Below, one piece after another: positions 50,424 through 60,091 of a stretch of DNA of 64,000 nt; position 1 is the stretch's first letter; each line of letters opens with the position of its first letter. The notes under the pieces were generated by a model, which saw only the letters and a list, made by a program, of their open reading frames with translations, had not been told where the DNA came from and did no database searches. Position numbers and translations under genes: made by a program. The stretch is from Parabacteroides hominis (lineage in GTDB: Bacteria; Bacteroidota; Bacteroidia; Bacteroidales; Tannerellaceae), in assembly GCF_014287585.1 (NCBI RefSeq), contig NZ_JACOOJ010000022.1, forward strand, positions 22,396-86,395, written 5' to 3'.

Positions 50424-51230
50424 ATGTATAAACAAACTCTACCACTATTCCTGTGCATACTCTTGTCTGCATGCGACCTGATCGATTACCATCCGTATGA
50501 CGGCCGGCTCACCATTTCCGAACGCGATATCAACGGTCACAACATCCCGCTTATCGAGGCAGCGACAAAAGATAAAGACACGATCCGCTTCGTCCTGATG
50601 GGCGACACACAACGCAGCTACGACGAGACGGAAGATTTCGTAAAACATATCAATACTAAAAAAGACAGCATCGATTTCATCATACACGGAGGAGACTATA
50701 CCGAGTTCGGCATGAAGAAAGAGTATGAGTGGGCTGTCGATATCCTGTCGAAGCTCGATATTCCGTATGTCGGATTGATCGGCAACCATGACGTAATCGG
50801 CAATGGCGACCAGGTTTTCAATAAGTTGTTCGGAGAAGAAAACTTTTCCTTTATCGTCCGGGACATCAAATTCATTTGCCTCAACACCAATGCGATCGAA
50901 TACGACTATTCGCACCCTGTTCCCGACTTCAGTTTCCTGAAAGAAGAACTGCAAGACAGTACCCGTCATTACAACCGTACGGTCGTCGCCATGCATGCAC
51001 GTCCCGGAAGCGAACAGTTCGATAATAACGTAAAAGACGTATTCCAGTTATATATCCGTGAATTCCCCTCTTTGCTGTTCTGCCTGAATGCGCATAACCA
51101 TCAGTTACAAGTGGAAGACCTTTTTGACGATGGGATCATCTACTACGGCTGTAGCAATATAGCCAAACGCAACTACCTATTATTCACCCTAACCCCGGAC
51201 AACTACACGTATGAAGTTATCGATTTTTAA
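50424..51230 (+). CDS. Calcineurin-like metallophosphoesterase lipoprotein
   Basis: This is a 268-residue exported enzyme. MYKQTLPLFLCILLSACDLI has a lipobox (LSAC, Cys about 17). Metal-binding blocks: FVLMGDTQRSY, IIHGGDYTEF, LIGNHDVIGNGD, VVAMHARPGSEQ and LFCLNAHNHQLQV. It is on the same strand as the inositol lipid cluster but has its own -7 element. Its stop overlaps the next gene by 20 bp. An envelope phosphodiesterase or phosphatase acting on a phospholipid or phospho-sugar is plausible. It is not closely related to the purple-acid-type enzyme at 36 kb. Confidence 0.9.
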   Translation: MYKQTLPLFLCILLSACDLIDYHPYDGRLTISERDINGHNIPLIEAATKDKDTIRFVLMGDTQRSYDETEDFVKHINTKKDSIDFIIHGGDYTEFGMKKEYEWAVDILSKLDIPYVGLIGNHDVIGNGDQVFNKLFGEENFSFIVRDIKFICLNTNAIEYDYSHPVPDFSFLKEELQDSTRHYNRTVVAMHARPGSEQFDNNVKDVFQLYIREFPSLLFCLNAHNHQLQVEDLFDDGIIYYGCSNIAKRNYLLFTLTPDNYTYEVIDF

Positions 51231-51852
51231 ATGGACGATAGTATTTCTTTTCCTGGCCGGCACTTTACAGGCACAGGAGGAAATCGAGGAAGATGCACGA
51301 TATAAGAAACGTGTGGAAAAATACATTTCCAGATGGGAAAAGCTCATTCCCCGCTATACCAAATTCCAGTTTGCCGGATCGATGGGTATGCTTTCACTCG
51401 GAACAGGTTGGAATTATTATCGCAATCACTGGGAAACAGATGTATATTTGGGAATAGTTCCCCGCAACTCGGACCATCGTGCTATGGCCGCCCTTACGCT
51501 TAAACAGAATTATTACCCCTGGAATATCCAAATTGGCGACAGGTTTTCTTTCGAGCCTCTTGCCTGCGGTGTCTATATCAATACCCTTTTAGACCGGGAC
51601 TTCTGGGGCAAGCAGCCAGACAAATATCCGCAAGGTTATTACTGGTTCTCCACCCGCATCCGTTCCCATGTTTTCATAGGAGAGCGATTCACATTGAAGT
51701 TAGATACAAAAAAGAGCTGGCATAAATCCATCTCTTTCTTTTACGAACTCAGCACCTGCGACCTGTATCTGATAAACAAGATCGGGAACAGTTACCTGAA
51801 ACCCAAAGACTATCTGAGCCTCTCGTTCGGCCTCAAACTGCAAATCCTGTAA
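51211..51852 (+). CDS. Uncharacterised exported beta-strand-rich protein
   Basis: This is a 213-residue protein with signal peptide (MKLSIFKWTIVFLFLAGTLQ, then AQEEIEED). A basic helical stretch (YKKRVEKYISRWEKLIPRYT) is followed by alternating strands (FAGSMGMLSLGTGWNYYRNH, WFSTRIRSHVFIGERFTLKL, LSLSFGLKLQIL). The C-terminal Leu ending fits a small outer-membrane barrel or lipid-binding beta protein. Its start overlaps the metallophosphoesterase by 20 bp, so the two probably act together. Homologous OM proteins in Bacteroidales have no assigned function. Confidence 0.65.
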   Translation: MKLSIFKWTIVFLFLAGTLQAQEEIEEDARYKKRVEKYISRWEKLIPRYTKFQFAGSMGMLSLGTGWNYYRNHWETDVYLGIVPRNSDHRAMAALTLKQNYYPWNIQIGDRFSFEPLACGVYINTLLDRDFWGKQPDKYPQGYYWFSTRIRSHVFIGERFTLKLDTKKSWHKSISFFYELSTCDLYLINKIGNSYLKPKDYLSLSFGLKLQIL

Positions 51853-51854
51853 AG

Positions 51855-51892
51855 CAAAAAAACGGGAGGTGTCATTACGACAGCCTCCCGTT
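51855..51892. terminator. Bidirectional terminator between convergent genes
   Basis: AACGGGAGG (51861-51869) and CCTCCCGTT (51884-51892) form a perfect 9-bp stem with GTC/GAC extending it. T-run on the minus side (AAAAAA at 51856-51862 on plus). It serves both the 51.8-kb gene and the opposing barrel gene. Confidence 0.8.
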
Positions 51893-51934
51893 CCCCATAA
51901 ACTACATAAAACACTTAAAAGAACAAACTTCTCA

Positions 51935-52573
51935 TTAGAATGCAAGACCTAAGCGGATACCCCAGTTGTTCAATCCGTCGATAGAATAGCTCAGGACATC
52001 TCCTTTATTGGTTGCATAATTATAGTAGGCAGCGATATGCAGACCGATCTGTTTCTGAGGTGTAAAATACATATTCATACCGATTTCGGGAGATACATAG
52101 AAACCCCAGTTACGGTCGTAAACTTTCATTACATTCATATAAGTCGACATTTCACTGTAGCTCGCACCTAACTGCACACCAGCATAAGGCTGGAACTGAC
52201 TTTCAGGAGCTACGTTGTAACGGAAAGCTGCACCAAAAGGCAACTGGAAGATAGAATGCTGCTGATCGGAAGTGATAGCCGATGTAGAACTTACCGGCAA
52301 TGTCTGACGATCGATATACTTATTGTTGGTATGATAAGAGATAAATGCACCTACCGAGAAATTAGGAATTACATAATAACCGGCTTCAGCATGTGCACCC
52401 CAACCACTTGTCTTGTCAGAGAAATTCTGACTGAACGGAGAGTTGATCTGCCAGTCGACATTAAAATACATGTTCTTTACAACCTGGGCTCCAGCCAGAG
52501 AAGGTATCGCTAAACAGGCAACAAGTAAAGCGATTAATTTTATTGATTTATATATCTTTTTCATAAGACTCAA
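51935..52573 (-). CDS. Small outer-membrane beta-barrel protein (PorT/OmpX-type)
   Basis: This is a 212-residue protein with signal peptide (KIYKSIKLIALLVACLAIPSL). Eight or so amphipathic strands follow (NMYFNVDWQINSPFSQNF, AEAGYYVIPNFSVGAFISYH, FQPYAGVQLGASYSEMSTYM), ending in GLNNWGIRLGLAF with a C-terminal Phe as in BAM substrates. The pattern fits outer membrane protein beta-barrel domain (PF13505). It follows the DUF4136 lipoprotein gene by 24 bp, so the pair is likely an operon for the envelope. Specific function unknown. Confidence 0.8.
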   Translation of the reverse strand: MSLMKKIYKSIKLIALLVACLAIPSLAGAQVVKNMYFNVDWQINSPFSQNFSDKTSGWGAHAEAGYYVIPNFSVGAFISYHTNNKYIDRQTLPVSSTSAITSDQQHSIFQLPFGAAFRYNVAPESQFQPYAGVQLGASYSEMSTYMNVMKVYDRNWGFYVSPEIGMNMYFTPQKQIGLHIAAYYNYATNKGDVLSYSIDGLNNWGIRLGLAF

Positions 52574-52597
52574 ATTTATCTTTTAATTCGCGTTTAA

Positions 52598-53260
52598 TTA
52601 TTTTTTCAAGTACGGTGACTGTACAAAAGCCTGCTCGATAGCACGAGTAGAAAGTTCGATATTTACTTTGTCGGAACCGGACAGCAAACCAGTCATGTAA
52701 GCAGTCCAGAGAACCGGCAGTTTAGCATCTGTAGATTTTGGCAGCGGAGCTTTCAAGTTGACCAATTCAACCAATAAAGAACCCACGCTATAGCTGTACA
52801 CTACAGGATACGGATAATACCATCCATTCCATGCGCCAGTCCAGTTACCCCAGTAGCCATACCACCAGTTATATCCCGGATAACCCCACCACCAGTAAGG
52901 ATTGTCATGATAGTTGGTAAAGTAATTTACATTTTTCACGAAAGAAACCTGCAAACCCAGATCTGCGGCTTCTTTATCCATTGTACGTGTGTAACCACGA
53001 CCTTCCATGCCACTAACCAAAGTAGAGACGATATCGTTAGCTTCAGTTGCACTCCAGAATTCCGGTTTTTCACTGTTACCGATAACCATTACACTATCAG
53101 GGATGTAGAAAGTTGTAAACGATTCGAAATTAGCATCCTTGTTGTGATCTGTGAATACTACGAAATCATCGCTTAGTTTTGACATGTCCGGGTCCTTCTG
53201 GCAAGACGCCAGTAAAAGAACCAATAAGAAAAAAGGAAGAATCTTTTTCATCTCATTCAA
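52598..53260 (-). CDS. DUF4136 lipoprotein
   Basis: This is a 220-residue lipoprotein with lipobox LLLASCQKD (Cys about 20). The DUF4136 domain is recognised by DFVVFTDHNKDANFESFTTF near the start and VNIELSTRAIEQAFVQSPYL at the end. A striking aromatic segment (PYWWWGYPGYNWWYGYWGNW at about 122-141) interrupts it, probably a surface or membrane-contacting loop. Such proteins are envelope-anchored with no known catalysis. It sits directly before a barrel gene, suggesting a lipoprotein/barrel partnership. Confidence 0.88.
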   Translation of the reverse strand: MNEMKKILPFFLLVLLLASCQKDPDMSKLSDDFVVFTDHNKDANFESFTTFYIPDSVMVIGNSEKPEFWSATEANDIVSTLVSGMEGRGYTRTMDKEAADLGLQVSFVKNVNYFTNYHDNPYWWWGYPGYNWWYGYWGNWTGAWNGWYYPYPVVYSYSVGSLLVELVNLKAPLPKSTDAKLPVLWTAYMTGLLSGSDKVNIELSTRAIEQAFVQSPYLKK

Positions 53261-53413
53261 CGTTTAAAACAGTTTATACTATTATTTGTGCACTTATATA
53301 TAAGTTACTATTTAAACAACATGAACTAAAAAAGGTTTGCATTCTCCCTTTTCAAGAGTGTTAATTAACTTGTCTGAAGATTTTGGAACGGTTATAAACG
53401 AGTGTTAAAGCAA

Positions 53414-53454
53414 AGAAGAGGAAAGGCCTCTAATCAGGAAACCTCTCCTCTTCT
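53414..53454 (-). terminator. Terminator of the BspA-like operon
   Basis: AGAAGAGGA (53414-53422) and TCCTCTTCT (53446-53454) are perfect arms, 30 bp after the BspA-like stop on the minus strand. The loop contains a second GAGG/CCTC pairing option. Confidence 0.7.
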
Positions 53455-53483
53455 CTCTTTATGATAGACAATAAACCAGATAA

Positions 53484-56400
53484 CTACCGGACTACGATCT
53501 TATAACGCACCTCTCCTATCAGAACAATATACATTCCGGAAGACAGGCGGATCGAAGACGTTCCGGATATCCGTTTGGCGCAGACACAATAGCCGGACAG
53601 ATTGTAAATCCTAACCTCAGTTTCCAAAGGCGATTGTATCCATATTTGTCCATTCCCTATACGAATCTGCGGCTTGTTCACAGAGACTTCTTCATTGTCG
53701 ACAGAACTCCCGGTTGTTTCTGCAACCGTCGTACTTTGTGCCAGGATAACCGTTTCGCCATTGGCCTGCTTGACAGCTGTCGTTTCGATATAATAGGTCG
53801 AACCGGCTTCCAAGCCTTTCAACTGATAAGAGAATCCTGTAGACTTCAATTTTCCGTTAGCATCAAACGTATAAGTCGCTATCAACTCTGTTTTAACAGC
53901 ATCCCGATAAATTTTAAGAATATAATCGGTCGCTTCGGCAACCGGTTCCCAGACGACAGTGAGGGTACTGTCGGTCACCTCCGGAACTTCCGGGTTCATG
54001 CTTTCTCCCTCTTCCACAATACGCTTGAAGTTCTTCCAACCGGCAGCCTTCGAATAATTGTCTTTAGAGCCTTTCGGGACATAAAGAGTACAAATGTCAC
54101 TTTGTTTCGAATAATAGAAAAACGCATATTCCGGATATTCACCCAAAGGAAGAGGCTGGGCCATTTTGCTATGGATCTCCTTCAACGTCTTCTCGCAATG
54201 ATCAACAATTCCCATCCCGATACTTTTCAGGCTGGCCGGCAAAGTAAGGCTTTCCAATCCCGTACAAAAATCAAATGCACAATCGCCTATCGATTCCAAA
54301 CCGTCCGGCAATGTAACCGATTTGAGATTCGTACAATAATAAAAAGCGCCGCTTTCTATTCGTTTCACACTATTAGGAATTATATAAGAATCACCTCGCA
54401 TATTCGGACAAACAAGAAGAATTGTCTTATCCTTATTATAAAGGGCGCCATTGCTTGAGGTATAATGCCGGTTGGCCGAATTGACAGCAATATGGGCAAG
54501 TTTGACACATTCGTCGAACACTCCTTCGCCGATAGAGGCCACGCCAGCCGGTATCTCTATGTTTTGCAAAGAAGAACACTGTATAAAAGCACCGTCTCCA
54601 ATTGTCTCCAACGTACTGCCCAATAACAAATTCGTCAGCTTTCCGCATGCCAGGAATGCCTCTTTGCCAATTGTTTTAAGAGGCATCTTAACCCTTTCCG
54701 GCTGAAAGCGTACCAGATTACTGCACTCGTAAAACGCCCTTTCACCTACCGCCGTCACATTATAGGTCGTGCCCTCGTAGGTCACACTCGGTTTGATATC
54801 GAAATACTCAGGGGTCTTGTCAGTCACTCCCGTTATCATCACCTCATTGGCTGCCGTCACCTTATACTGCAATTGCCCGATGGTGAAGGATTGAACGGCC
54901 GTCCCGCCTCCTTCTTCAACGATGTTTTTGAAATCTTTCCAACCGGGGGCTGCTTCATACAGGGCTTTTGTACCTTTGGGGACGTATAAAGTACAAGTAT
55001 TCTTATTGATCGTAGCCAAAGGATCTCCATCCATTTTTATATTTCCCGGAGCTTTATGGTTGCTATGTATTTCCTGAAGAGCGCAAAAATCATCTTCCGT
55101 ATAAGGCGTTCCGAACAAATAAGTGCCGGCCTCCTTCAAAGTAGAAGGGATGGTGATCGACTTCAGTGCATCGCAATATTCAAAGGCCCCTATTTCTATT
55201 ACTTCCAGCCCTTCCGGCAGCACGATACTTTCTATGAACCCGCAATGCTCCATCGCATTATCGACAATCCTGATAATACCCGCCGGCAATGTCACATTCT
55301 TAACCGGATAGTCCGTCGGGCAGTGCATCAGGATCGTTTTCGCTTTGTTATACAAAATGCCATCTACCGAAGCATAAACCGTATTACCGGGTTGTACGTT
55401 GATCCGTTCCAATATGCCGATATAAGGATTGTTCCAACCTTCTTCAACATATCCCATAAGCGTCACACTGGCAGGAATTGTGATTTCCTTCACGCCACAC
55501 TCATCAAATGCACCTTCTCCGATTTCCTTCAAACCTTCATGCAAAGTAACCTGAGTCAGCATCTCATCCATATCGAACGCATACTGCCCGATCGTTTCGA
55601 CAGAAGCCGGAATATCAATGGAAGTAAGAGCGTAACAATGTTTAAACGCATTTTTGGATATGGTTTTCAAACCGTCAGGCAACGTAATCTTTACAAGTTT
55701 ATCACATCCGTAGAAAGCCGATTCGCCAATAGTTATTACATTATAAGTCTTATCATCATGTGAAACAGTTACCGGGATCGTACATTCCGTAACAGTCCAA
55801 GTTGAACCGTCTTCAATATCCGGCCCTACAACCGAAACGGTATTCCCCGACAAAACACAACACTGAAAAAAACCAGCTTCATCAGTAAATTTAGTTCCCA
55901 ATACAACATCACCTTCTTCAACGACCTTAACAAATACGTCCCAATCAGTATAATGTTTCTTACAACCTTGAGGTACATAAGCGGTTATTTTCTGTAAATC
56001 AACATTTTCAAATACATCCTTTCCTAATGTCGGATGTTGCGTTGACTTAAAATAAACAGCTGTCAATCCGTTACAATTCGCAAAAGCCTCATCTTTTATT
56101 TCTTTCAATGTAGTTGGTAACGTTATTGTATTGATATGAGTACAACCATCAAAAGCCCCCTCTCCAATACCTACTACAGTATAAATAATACCGTTCCTCT
56201 CTATTGTCTCTGGTATTTCATAGTCAAAAATTGTATGATCTTCACAAGCTATTACTTCAATTGTACGATCTGATTCTGAAACATATCCAAATGTAAAGTT
56301 AGACCATGTAAAAGCTATACATTCACCTTCTTTTAAAATGTATTTAAAGCGATTCCATGGAACTATTTTCCGATAGACCTTCTTTGCTTCATAGTTAGGT

Positions 56401-57794
56401 ACAAATAATGTCATGGTATTAATATTCATTTTAGCAAATACTATATCTGAACACGTAGGAGGAATAAGTGCATTCTGACAATGAAGCTCTTTAAAAGCAC
56501 CTTGTTCTTTATAATCGCCAAAAATATCCTTATTTAAATCAACTAAAGAAGATGGAATTGTTACTGATTTTAATTTATCACAAGAAGAAATTGCCAGTTC
56601 TCCTATTTGAATTAATCCATCCGGAAACACAATCTCTTCTATATTTCGACATTCATGCAAAGCATAAGAAGATATGGATTTCAAATTATGTTCCGGTTTA
56701 AATATTTTCTTTGGATAATTGGCTGGACAAAAAATCAAATTGCTTTTATCCACATTATAAAGGACTCCATCTACAGAAGAAAAAGAGGTATGATTCACAT
56801 CTACTTCTACCGCCTTCAAAGAAGAACAATCAGTAAATACATTATAATGGAACGACTTAACCGATACAGGTATAGTTATAGTTTTTAAAGATTTACATGC
56901 TTTAAAAGCTTCATTTCCTATTTTCACTAATGAATTAGGCAATGTAATACGACTTAATGCCCCACAATTTCCAAATGCTCCAGCCATTATTGTCGTAACA
57001 TTATAAGTAGTTTCCTCATAAATAACTTGGTTTGGAATATCACATTGCGCTATAGAATTCTGCTCCGGTCCTAATACTGCCACATCCTCTTGCCCAATAA
57101 TTTGATAACGTAAGCCATTATCTATAAATATATTACTTTTATCTTCTTCTCCTATTTCTACTATTTCTTTAAAAACATTCCACCCTGCAGCCTCATAAGC
57201 TGTTTTACAACCCTTCGGTACGTATAAAGTAGCATTTTTTTTCACCTCCGAGTCTATGAAAAAAGTACTTTTATAAATGGGAGGTGTCGGATTCAGCATA
57301 TAAATTTCTTTCAATGATGGACAACGTTGAAAAGCATTTTGTAAGGCCAATTCAGACATCTTCTCTGTAAATACAACTTTCTCCAGATTAATACAATCAT
57401 GAAAAGAATACATTATCCATGGACGCTCTACATCCAATATAACTTCTTTTAGATATTCATTATCGTGAAATGTATCACTAATAGAAGCAATCGGTATAGT
57501 AATTTTTGCTGCTTTACAGGTATTAAATGTTGACCCAGATCCCATTCCTCCAAGTCGACCAACAACTTTTACAGTAATTTTTTCTCCTTCATAGACATAA
57601 GAAATTGGTATCGTAATAGCATCCGCAGAACCTAAATAGCCAGTACATGCAGTTCCGTCGTACTCCCAATCACCGATTGTTATAATTGTAGCTTTTGCAT
57701 ATAAGACAAAAAATAGTGCCAACAAAACTATTGTACTTTGCCTCATCCTTTTGTATATAAATACATTCATACTCTCTAATTTTTTAATTATCAT
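53484..57794 (-). CDS. BspA-like leucine-rich-repeat surface protein
   Basis: This is a 1436-residue secreted protein. The signal peptide (MRQSTIVLLALFFVLYAKA) starts at residue 17, so translation may begin at 57794, 57770 or 57746. The body holds four blocks of LRR_5/BspA-type repeats (for example ITLPNSLVKIGNEAFKACKS and LKSVTLPDGLESIGDCAFDF), each closed by a conserved LYVPKG...YEAAxGWxxFKxIVEEG end. A fibronectin III domain (about 1275-1370) and a C-terminal ~70-residue domain (VRIYNLSGYCVCAKRIS ... GMYIVLIG) resembling type A type-IX sorting signals follow. BspA proteins bind host matrix or other bacteria. The first ~600 residues are encoded in AT-richer DNA than the rest. It is last in a minus-strand series starting at the invertible segment. 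Confidence 0.9.
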   Translation of the reverse strand: MIIKKLESMNVFIYKRMRQSTIVLLALFFVLYAKATIITIGDWEYDGTACTGYLGSADAITIPISYVYEGEKITVKVVGRLGGMGSGSTFNTCKAAKITIPIASISDTFHDNEYLKEVILDVERPWIMYSFHDCINLEKVVFTEKMSELALQNAFQRCPSLKEIYMLNPTPPIYKSTFFIDSEVKKNATLYVPKGCKTAYEAAGWNVFKEIVEIGEEDKSNIFIDNGLRYQIIGQEDVAVLGPEQNSIAQCDIPNQVIYEETTYNVTTIMAGAFGNCGALSRITLPNSLVKIGNEAFKACKSLKTITIPVSVKSFHYNVFTDCSSLKAVEVDVNHTSFSSVDGVLYNVDKSNLIFCPANYPKKIFKPEHNLKSISSYALHECRNIEEIVFPDGLIQIGELAISSCDKLKSVTIPSSLVDLNKDIFGDYKEQGAFKELHCQNALIPPTCSDIVFAKMNINTMTLFVPNYEAKKVYRKIVPWNRFKYILKEGECIAFTWSNFTFGYVSESDRTIEVIACEDHTIFDYEIPETIERNGIIYTVVGIGEGAFDGCTHINTITLPTTLKEIKDEAFANCNGLTAVYFKSTQHPTLGKDVFENVDLQKITAYVPQGCKKHYTDWDVFVKVVEEGDVVLGTKFTDEAGFFQCCVLSGNTVSVVGPDIEDGSTWTVTECTIPVTVSHDDKTYNVITIGESAFYGCDKLVKITLPDGLKTISKNAFKHCYALTSIDIPASVETIGQYAFDMDEMLTQVTLHEGLKEIGEGAFDECGVKEITIPASVTLMGYVEEGWNNPYIGILERINVQPGNTVYASVDGILYNKAKTILMHCPTDYPVKNVTLPAGIIRIVDNAMEHCGFIESIVLPEGLEVIEIGAFEYCDALKSITIPSTLKEAGTYLFGTPYTEDDFCALQEIHSNHKAPGNIKMDGDPLATINKNTCTLYVPKGTKALYEAAPGWKDFKNIVEEGGGTAVQSFTIGQLQYKVTAANEVMITGVTDKTPEYFDIKPSVTYEGTTYNVTAVGERAFYECSNLVRFQPERVKMPLKTIGKEAFLACGKLTNLLLGSTLETIGDGAFIQCSSLQNIEIPAGVASIGEGVFDECVKLAHIAVNSANRHYTSSNGALYNKDKTILLVCPNMRGDSYIIPNSVKRIESGAFYYCTNLKSVTLPDGLESIGDCAFDFCTGLESLTLPASLKSIGMGIVDHCEKTLKEIHSKMAQPLPLGEYPEYAFFYYSKQSDICTLYVPKGSKDNYSKAAGWKNFKRIVEEGESMNPEVPEVTDSTLTVVWEPVAEATDYILKIYRDAVKTELIATYTFDANGKLKSTGFSYQLKGLEAGSTYYIETTAVKQANGETVILAQSTTVAETTGSSVDNEEVSVNKPQIRIGNGQIWIQSPLETEVRIYNLSGYCVCAKRISGTSSIRLSSGMYIVLIGEVRYKIVVR

Positions 57795-57803
57795 TTGATA
57801 TTC

Positions 57804-58940
57804 TTACTTCGTAATAGTATAATCCGTATGGATATTACGGAATAACTCTATTGTCTTATTTGCATTGAACCACAATTCCGCATAAACATCGTTATTCGCC
57901 TTTTGTAAAGAACTATTGATAGGAACTATACCCTGCCACGCACGTACAAAGGAAAAGCCATTTACAAACGGTATCTCTAAAGATAAGGAAGAAACCGGTG
58001 TCGTTTCCCCCTGCCGATTGATCATAAAATGTTTCCGGTCTATTTGAACATAAGCAAATTCATTGTTCAGAAACAGGTTACTGAAACTATACGAACTACC
58101 TTCAACCATACATTCGATTTTCATGTTTCCCTTTTCATCGCACCAGCCATAATGTTGCCTATCCTCAGAGACACGATACCATTTCCCGTCATTCTCTATT
58201 TCTTTGAAACGTCCCGCCGGAATCAGTGTTTTTCCATTATAATCGATCAAAGAAGTCCCCTCATCCGTCGTCAACACCGCATTTCCATTGCAATCAAAGA
58301 AGAAAGGATTCTCGGATACAAGATCAATCACTATTTTTCCCTTTTTATCAATAGCGCCATATTTCCGGTCATAATACACACAACACCTTCCGTTAACAAA
58401 CTGTGGAGTATATTGCCAAATGTATTTCTCCGGTTCCAACACAGTATTACCTTTCATATCAACAAAGACATCCTTGTCAGAACTGTTTTTGCAGGCAGCC
58501 AGCCCTTCACTGAAAAGTCCCATAGGCCTGCCGTCCAAAACAAATAGTTCTTCCCCTTTGGTATTGATAGCGACCCATTTCCGGTCACGGGTTTCACACC
58601 AGGCAATCCCTTCGGAAAAGTCTGTCACCTCCCTGTATGCGGAAGCATCGATCACCACTTCACCCTTTGCATTGATATATCTCCACCTTCCACCTTTTGT
58701 CTCACGGCTGCTTATCTTCCCTTTTGCCAAACCGTCAAAAAAGAGTCCGGCTCCTTCCACAAAAGGCGACATAAAGACCTCCTCGCCAGCAGTATTGATA
58801 TAAGAATAGGTAGTAACCCTGCCCCCCTTCATCACCGGAATCAAATTAACCTCCTGTAATAGGTTTCTCTGTTTTAGTCCTGAATCTCCACAAGAAGCAA
58901 GCATGAACAGGCTTGCTATCAGATAAATAATTGTTTTCAT
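57804..58940 (-). CDS. WG-repeat lipoprotein
   Basis: This is a 378-residue lipoprotein (IASLFMLASCGDSG, Cys about 17). It contains at least six WG repeats (for example WRYINAKGEVVIDASAYREV, KYGAIDKKGKIVIDL, HYGWCDEKGNMKIE), each ~40-50 residues with the W/Y-G/x-IDxxGK pattern and a following FSEGLA block. WG-repeat proteins form beta-propeller-like folds for protein binding. It lies 4 bp after a membrane protein gene and 9 bp before the BspA-like gene, clearly one operon. It may anchor or chaperone the surface protein; this is inference from context. Confidence 0.88.
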   Translation of the reverse strand: MKTIIYLIASLFMLASCGDSGLKQRNLLQEVNLIPVMKGGRVTTYSYINTAGEEVFMSPFVEGAGLFFDGLAKGKISSRETKGGRWRYINAKGEVVIDASAYREVTDFSEGIAWCETRDRKWVAINTKGEELFVLDGRPMGLFSEGLAACKNSSDKDVFVDMKGNTVLEPEKYIWQYTPQFVNGRCCVYYDRKYGAIDKKGKIVIDLVSENPFFFDCNGNAVLTTDEGTSLIDYNGKTLIPAGRFKEIENDGKWYRVSEDRQHYGWCDEKGNMKIECMVEGSSYSFSNLFLNNEFAYVQIDRKHFMINRQGETTPVSSLSLEIPFVNGFSFVRAWQGIVPINSSLQKANNDVYAELWFNANKTIELFRNIHTDYTITK

Positions 58941-58944
58941 GATA

Positions 58945-60057
58945 TTATTTTTTTACAGTCATACTCTCATTCATAGATATCACCGCTTCGACCTGCTCTT
59001 CATAGGTTGGCAGATCAGTGCCAAAATCATAATCTCCCTGTGTGACGTACCAGCTACCATCCATATATTCAAAAGTGAAGCACTCTGAATAACTGCCGGA
59101 ACCGATCTCTGAATACATCAACGACCATACCACTTTCTTATCGTTTATCCTTTTAAAACCGGCTTTTATAGTCGATTCATTCATACTGTCAAAAGATTCT
59201 TTACTTCTCAGAATCCAAAGTTCTTTTGTAAAAGGAGTTCTCTTTGTCTCGATCACCCCTTGTGGATCCGCCTCCGGATCCAGGAACTCAAGATTCCCGA
59301 TTGGAAATTTAACATGAGCATATTGAAACTCCATATCACTTGTAAAACGCTTTAGGAAATCATCAAACATCTTACTGTCTGCTTTTTTAGCAGATGGGGA
59401 ATTTTCTTTCAATACGTTTTTCCAAACAGGGTTTACCACATCCGTTATTTGCTGCATACCTTCATTTAGCGAAATACCATTTGTAAAAAAGAAGGCCATG
59501 CCTCCATACAGCAATAATATAATAAGAGAGATTATCACCTGTTTCTTTATTTGCATTGTTTTCCTGCGTCTCCACATCTTTACGGCATACACAACAGAAC
59601 CAACAGCCAGCAGTCCCCCTATTATGTATGGTAGTAGATACGCTCCTGCTTCCAGGATCACCCAAAACAAGTAATAAGCAAGGGCGTAAGCCATAAAACC
59701 AAACAGTACAGGAGTCAGAAATACGCCCATAAGTTGAGCCATACAACCATCGGAAGTTCGCGACGCCCCTTTAGCCGAAACTTCATAGCTTTTTACATCT
59801 GTTGTAAAGATACCACGTATGGCTGCAAAGATTCCAAATAAGAATCCCACTACACCCATCGTTCCAAATACATAACATAACCAACCTTCATAATCAAAAA
59901 CATTGGTTGGCAGCAATGTATTCGAAAGCCTCACACTCCCGGCCGCCAGACCAAGAATAGAGAAAAGCGTAGCCGTCAATAATAATAATTCTACAATGAT
60001 GAGAAGAGTGTTCTCCACCAAGTAGCCTTGTTGTCTTTCGTTTGTCATGGTATTCAT
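58945..60057 (-). CDS. Polytopic membrane protein with C-terminal DUF4348-like domain
   Basis: This is a 370-residue protein. Five or six TM helices lie in the first ~215 residues (TLLIIVELLLLTATLFSILG, YVFGTMGVVGFLFGIFAAIR, LMGVFLTPVLFGFMAYALAY, LPYIIGGLLAVGSVVYAVKM, VIISLIILLLYGGMAFFFTN). The remaining ~150 residues form a soluble domain (FDDFLKRFTSDMEFQYAHVK and CFTFEYMDGSWYVTQGDYDF) resembling DUF4348. It is 4 bp from the WG-repeat gene and 34 bp from the upstream 112-aa gene. No enzymatic motif is recognised. The DUF4348 match is tentative. Confidence 0.65.
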   Translation of the reverse strand: MNTMTNERQQGYLVENTLLIIVELLLLTATLFSILGLAAGSVRLSNTLLPTNVFDYEGWLCYVFGTMGVVGFLFGIFAAIRGIFTTDVKSYEVSAKGASRTSDGCMAQLMGVFLTPVLFGFMAYALAYYLFWVILEAGAYLLPYIIGGLLAVGSVVYAVKMWRRRKTMQIKKQVIISLIILLLYGGMAFFFTNGISLNEGMQQITDVVNPVWKNVLKENSPSAKKADSKMFDDFLKRFTSDMEFQYAHVKFPIGNLEFLDPEADPQGVIETKRTPFTKELWILRSKESFDSMNESTIKAGFKRINDKKVVWSLMYSEIGSGSYSECFTFEYMDGSWYVTQGDYDFGTDLPTYEEQVEAVISMNESMTVKK

Positions 60058-60091
60058 GTGTTTAACAAGCTAATCCGCATTTAGAACTAAT

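Noticed and set aside
53484..53690. Firm call of type IX secretion for the BspA-like protein
   Set aside because: The C-terminal domain resembles type A sorting signals, but no T9SS gene is in the window and related gut genera often lack the full system; left as a resemblance only.
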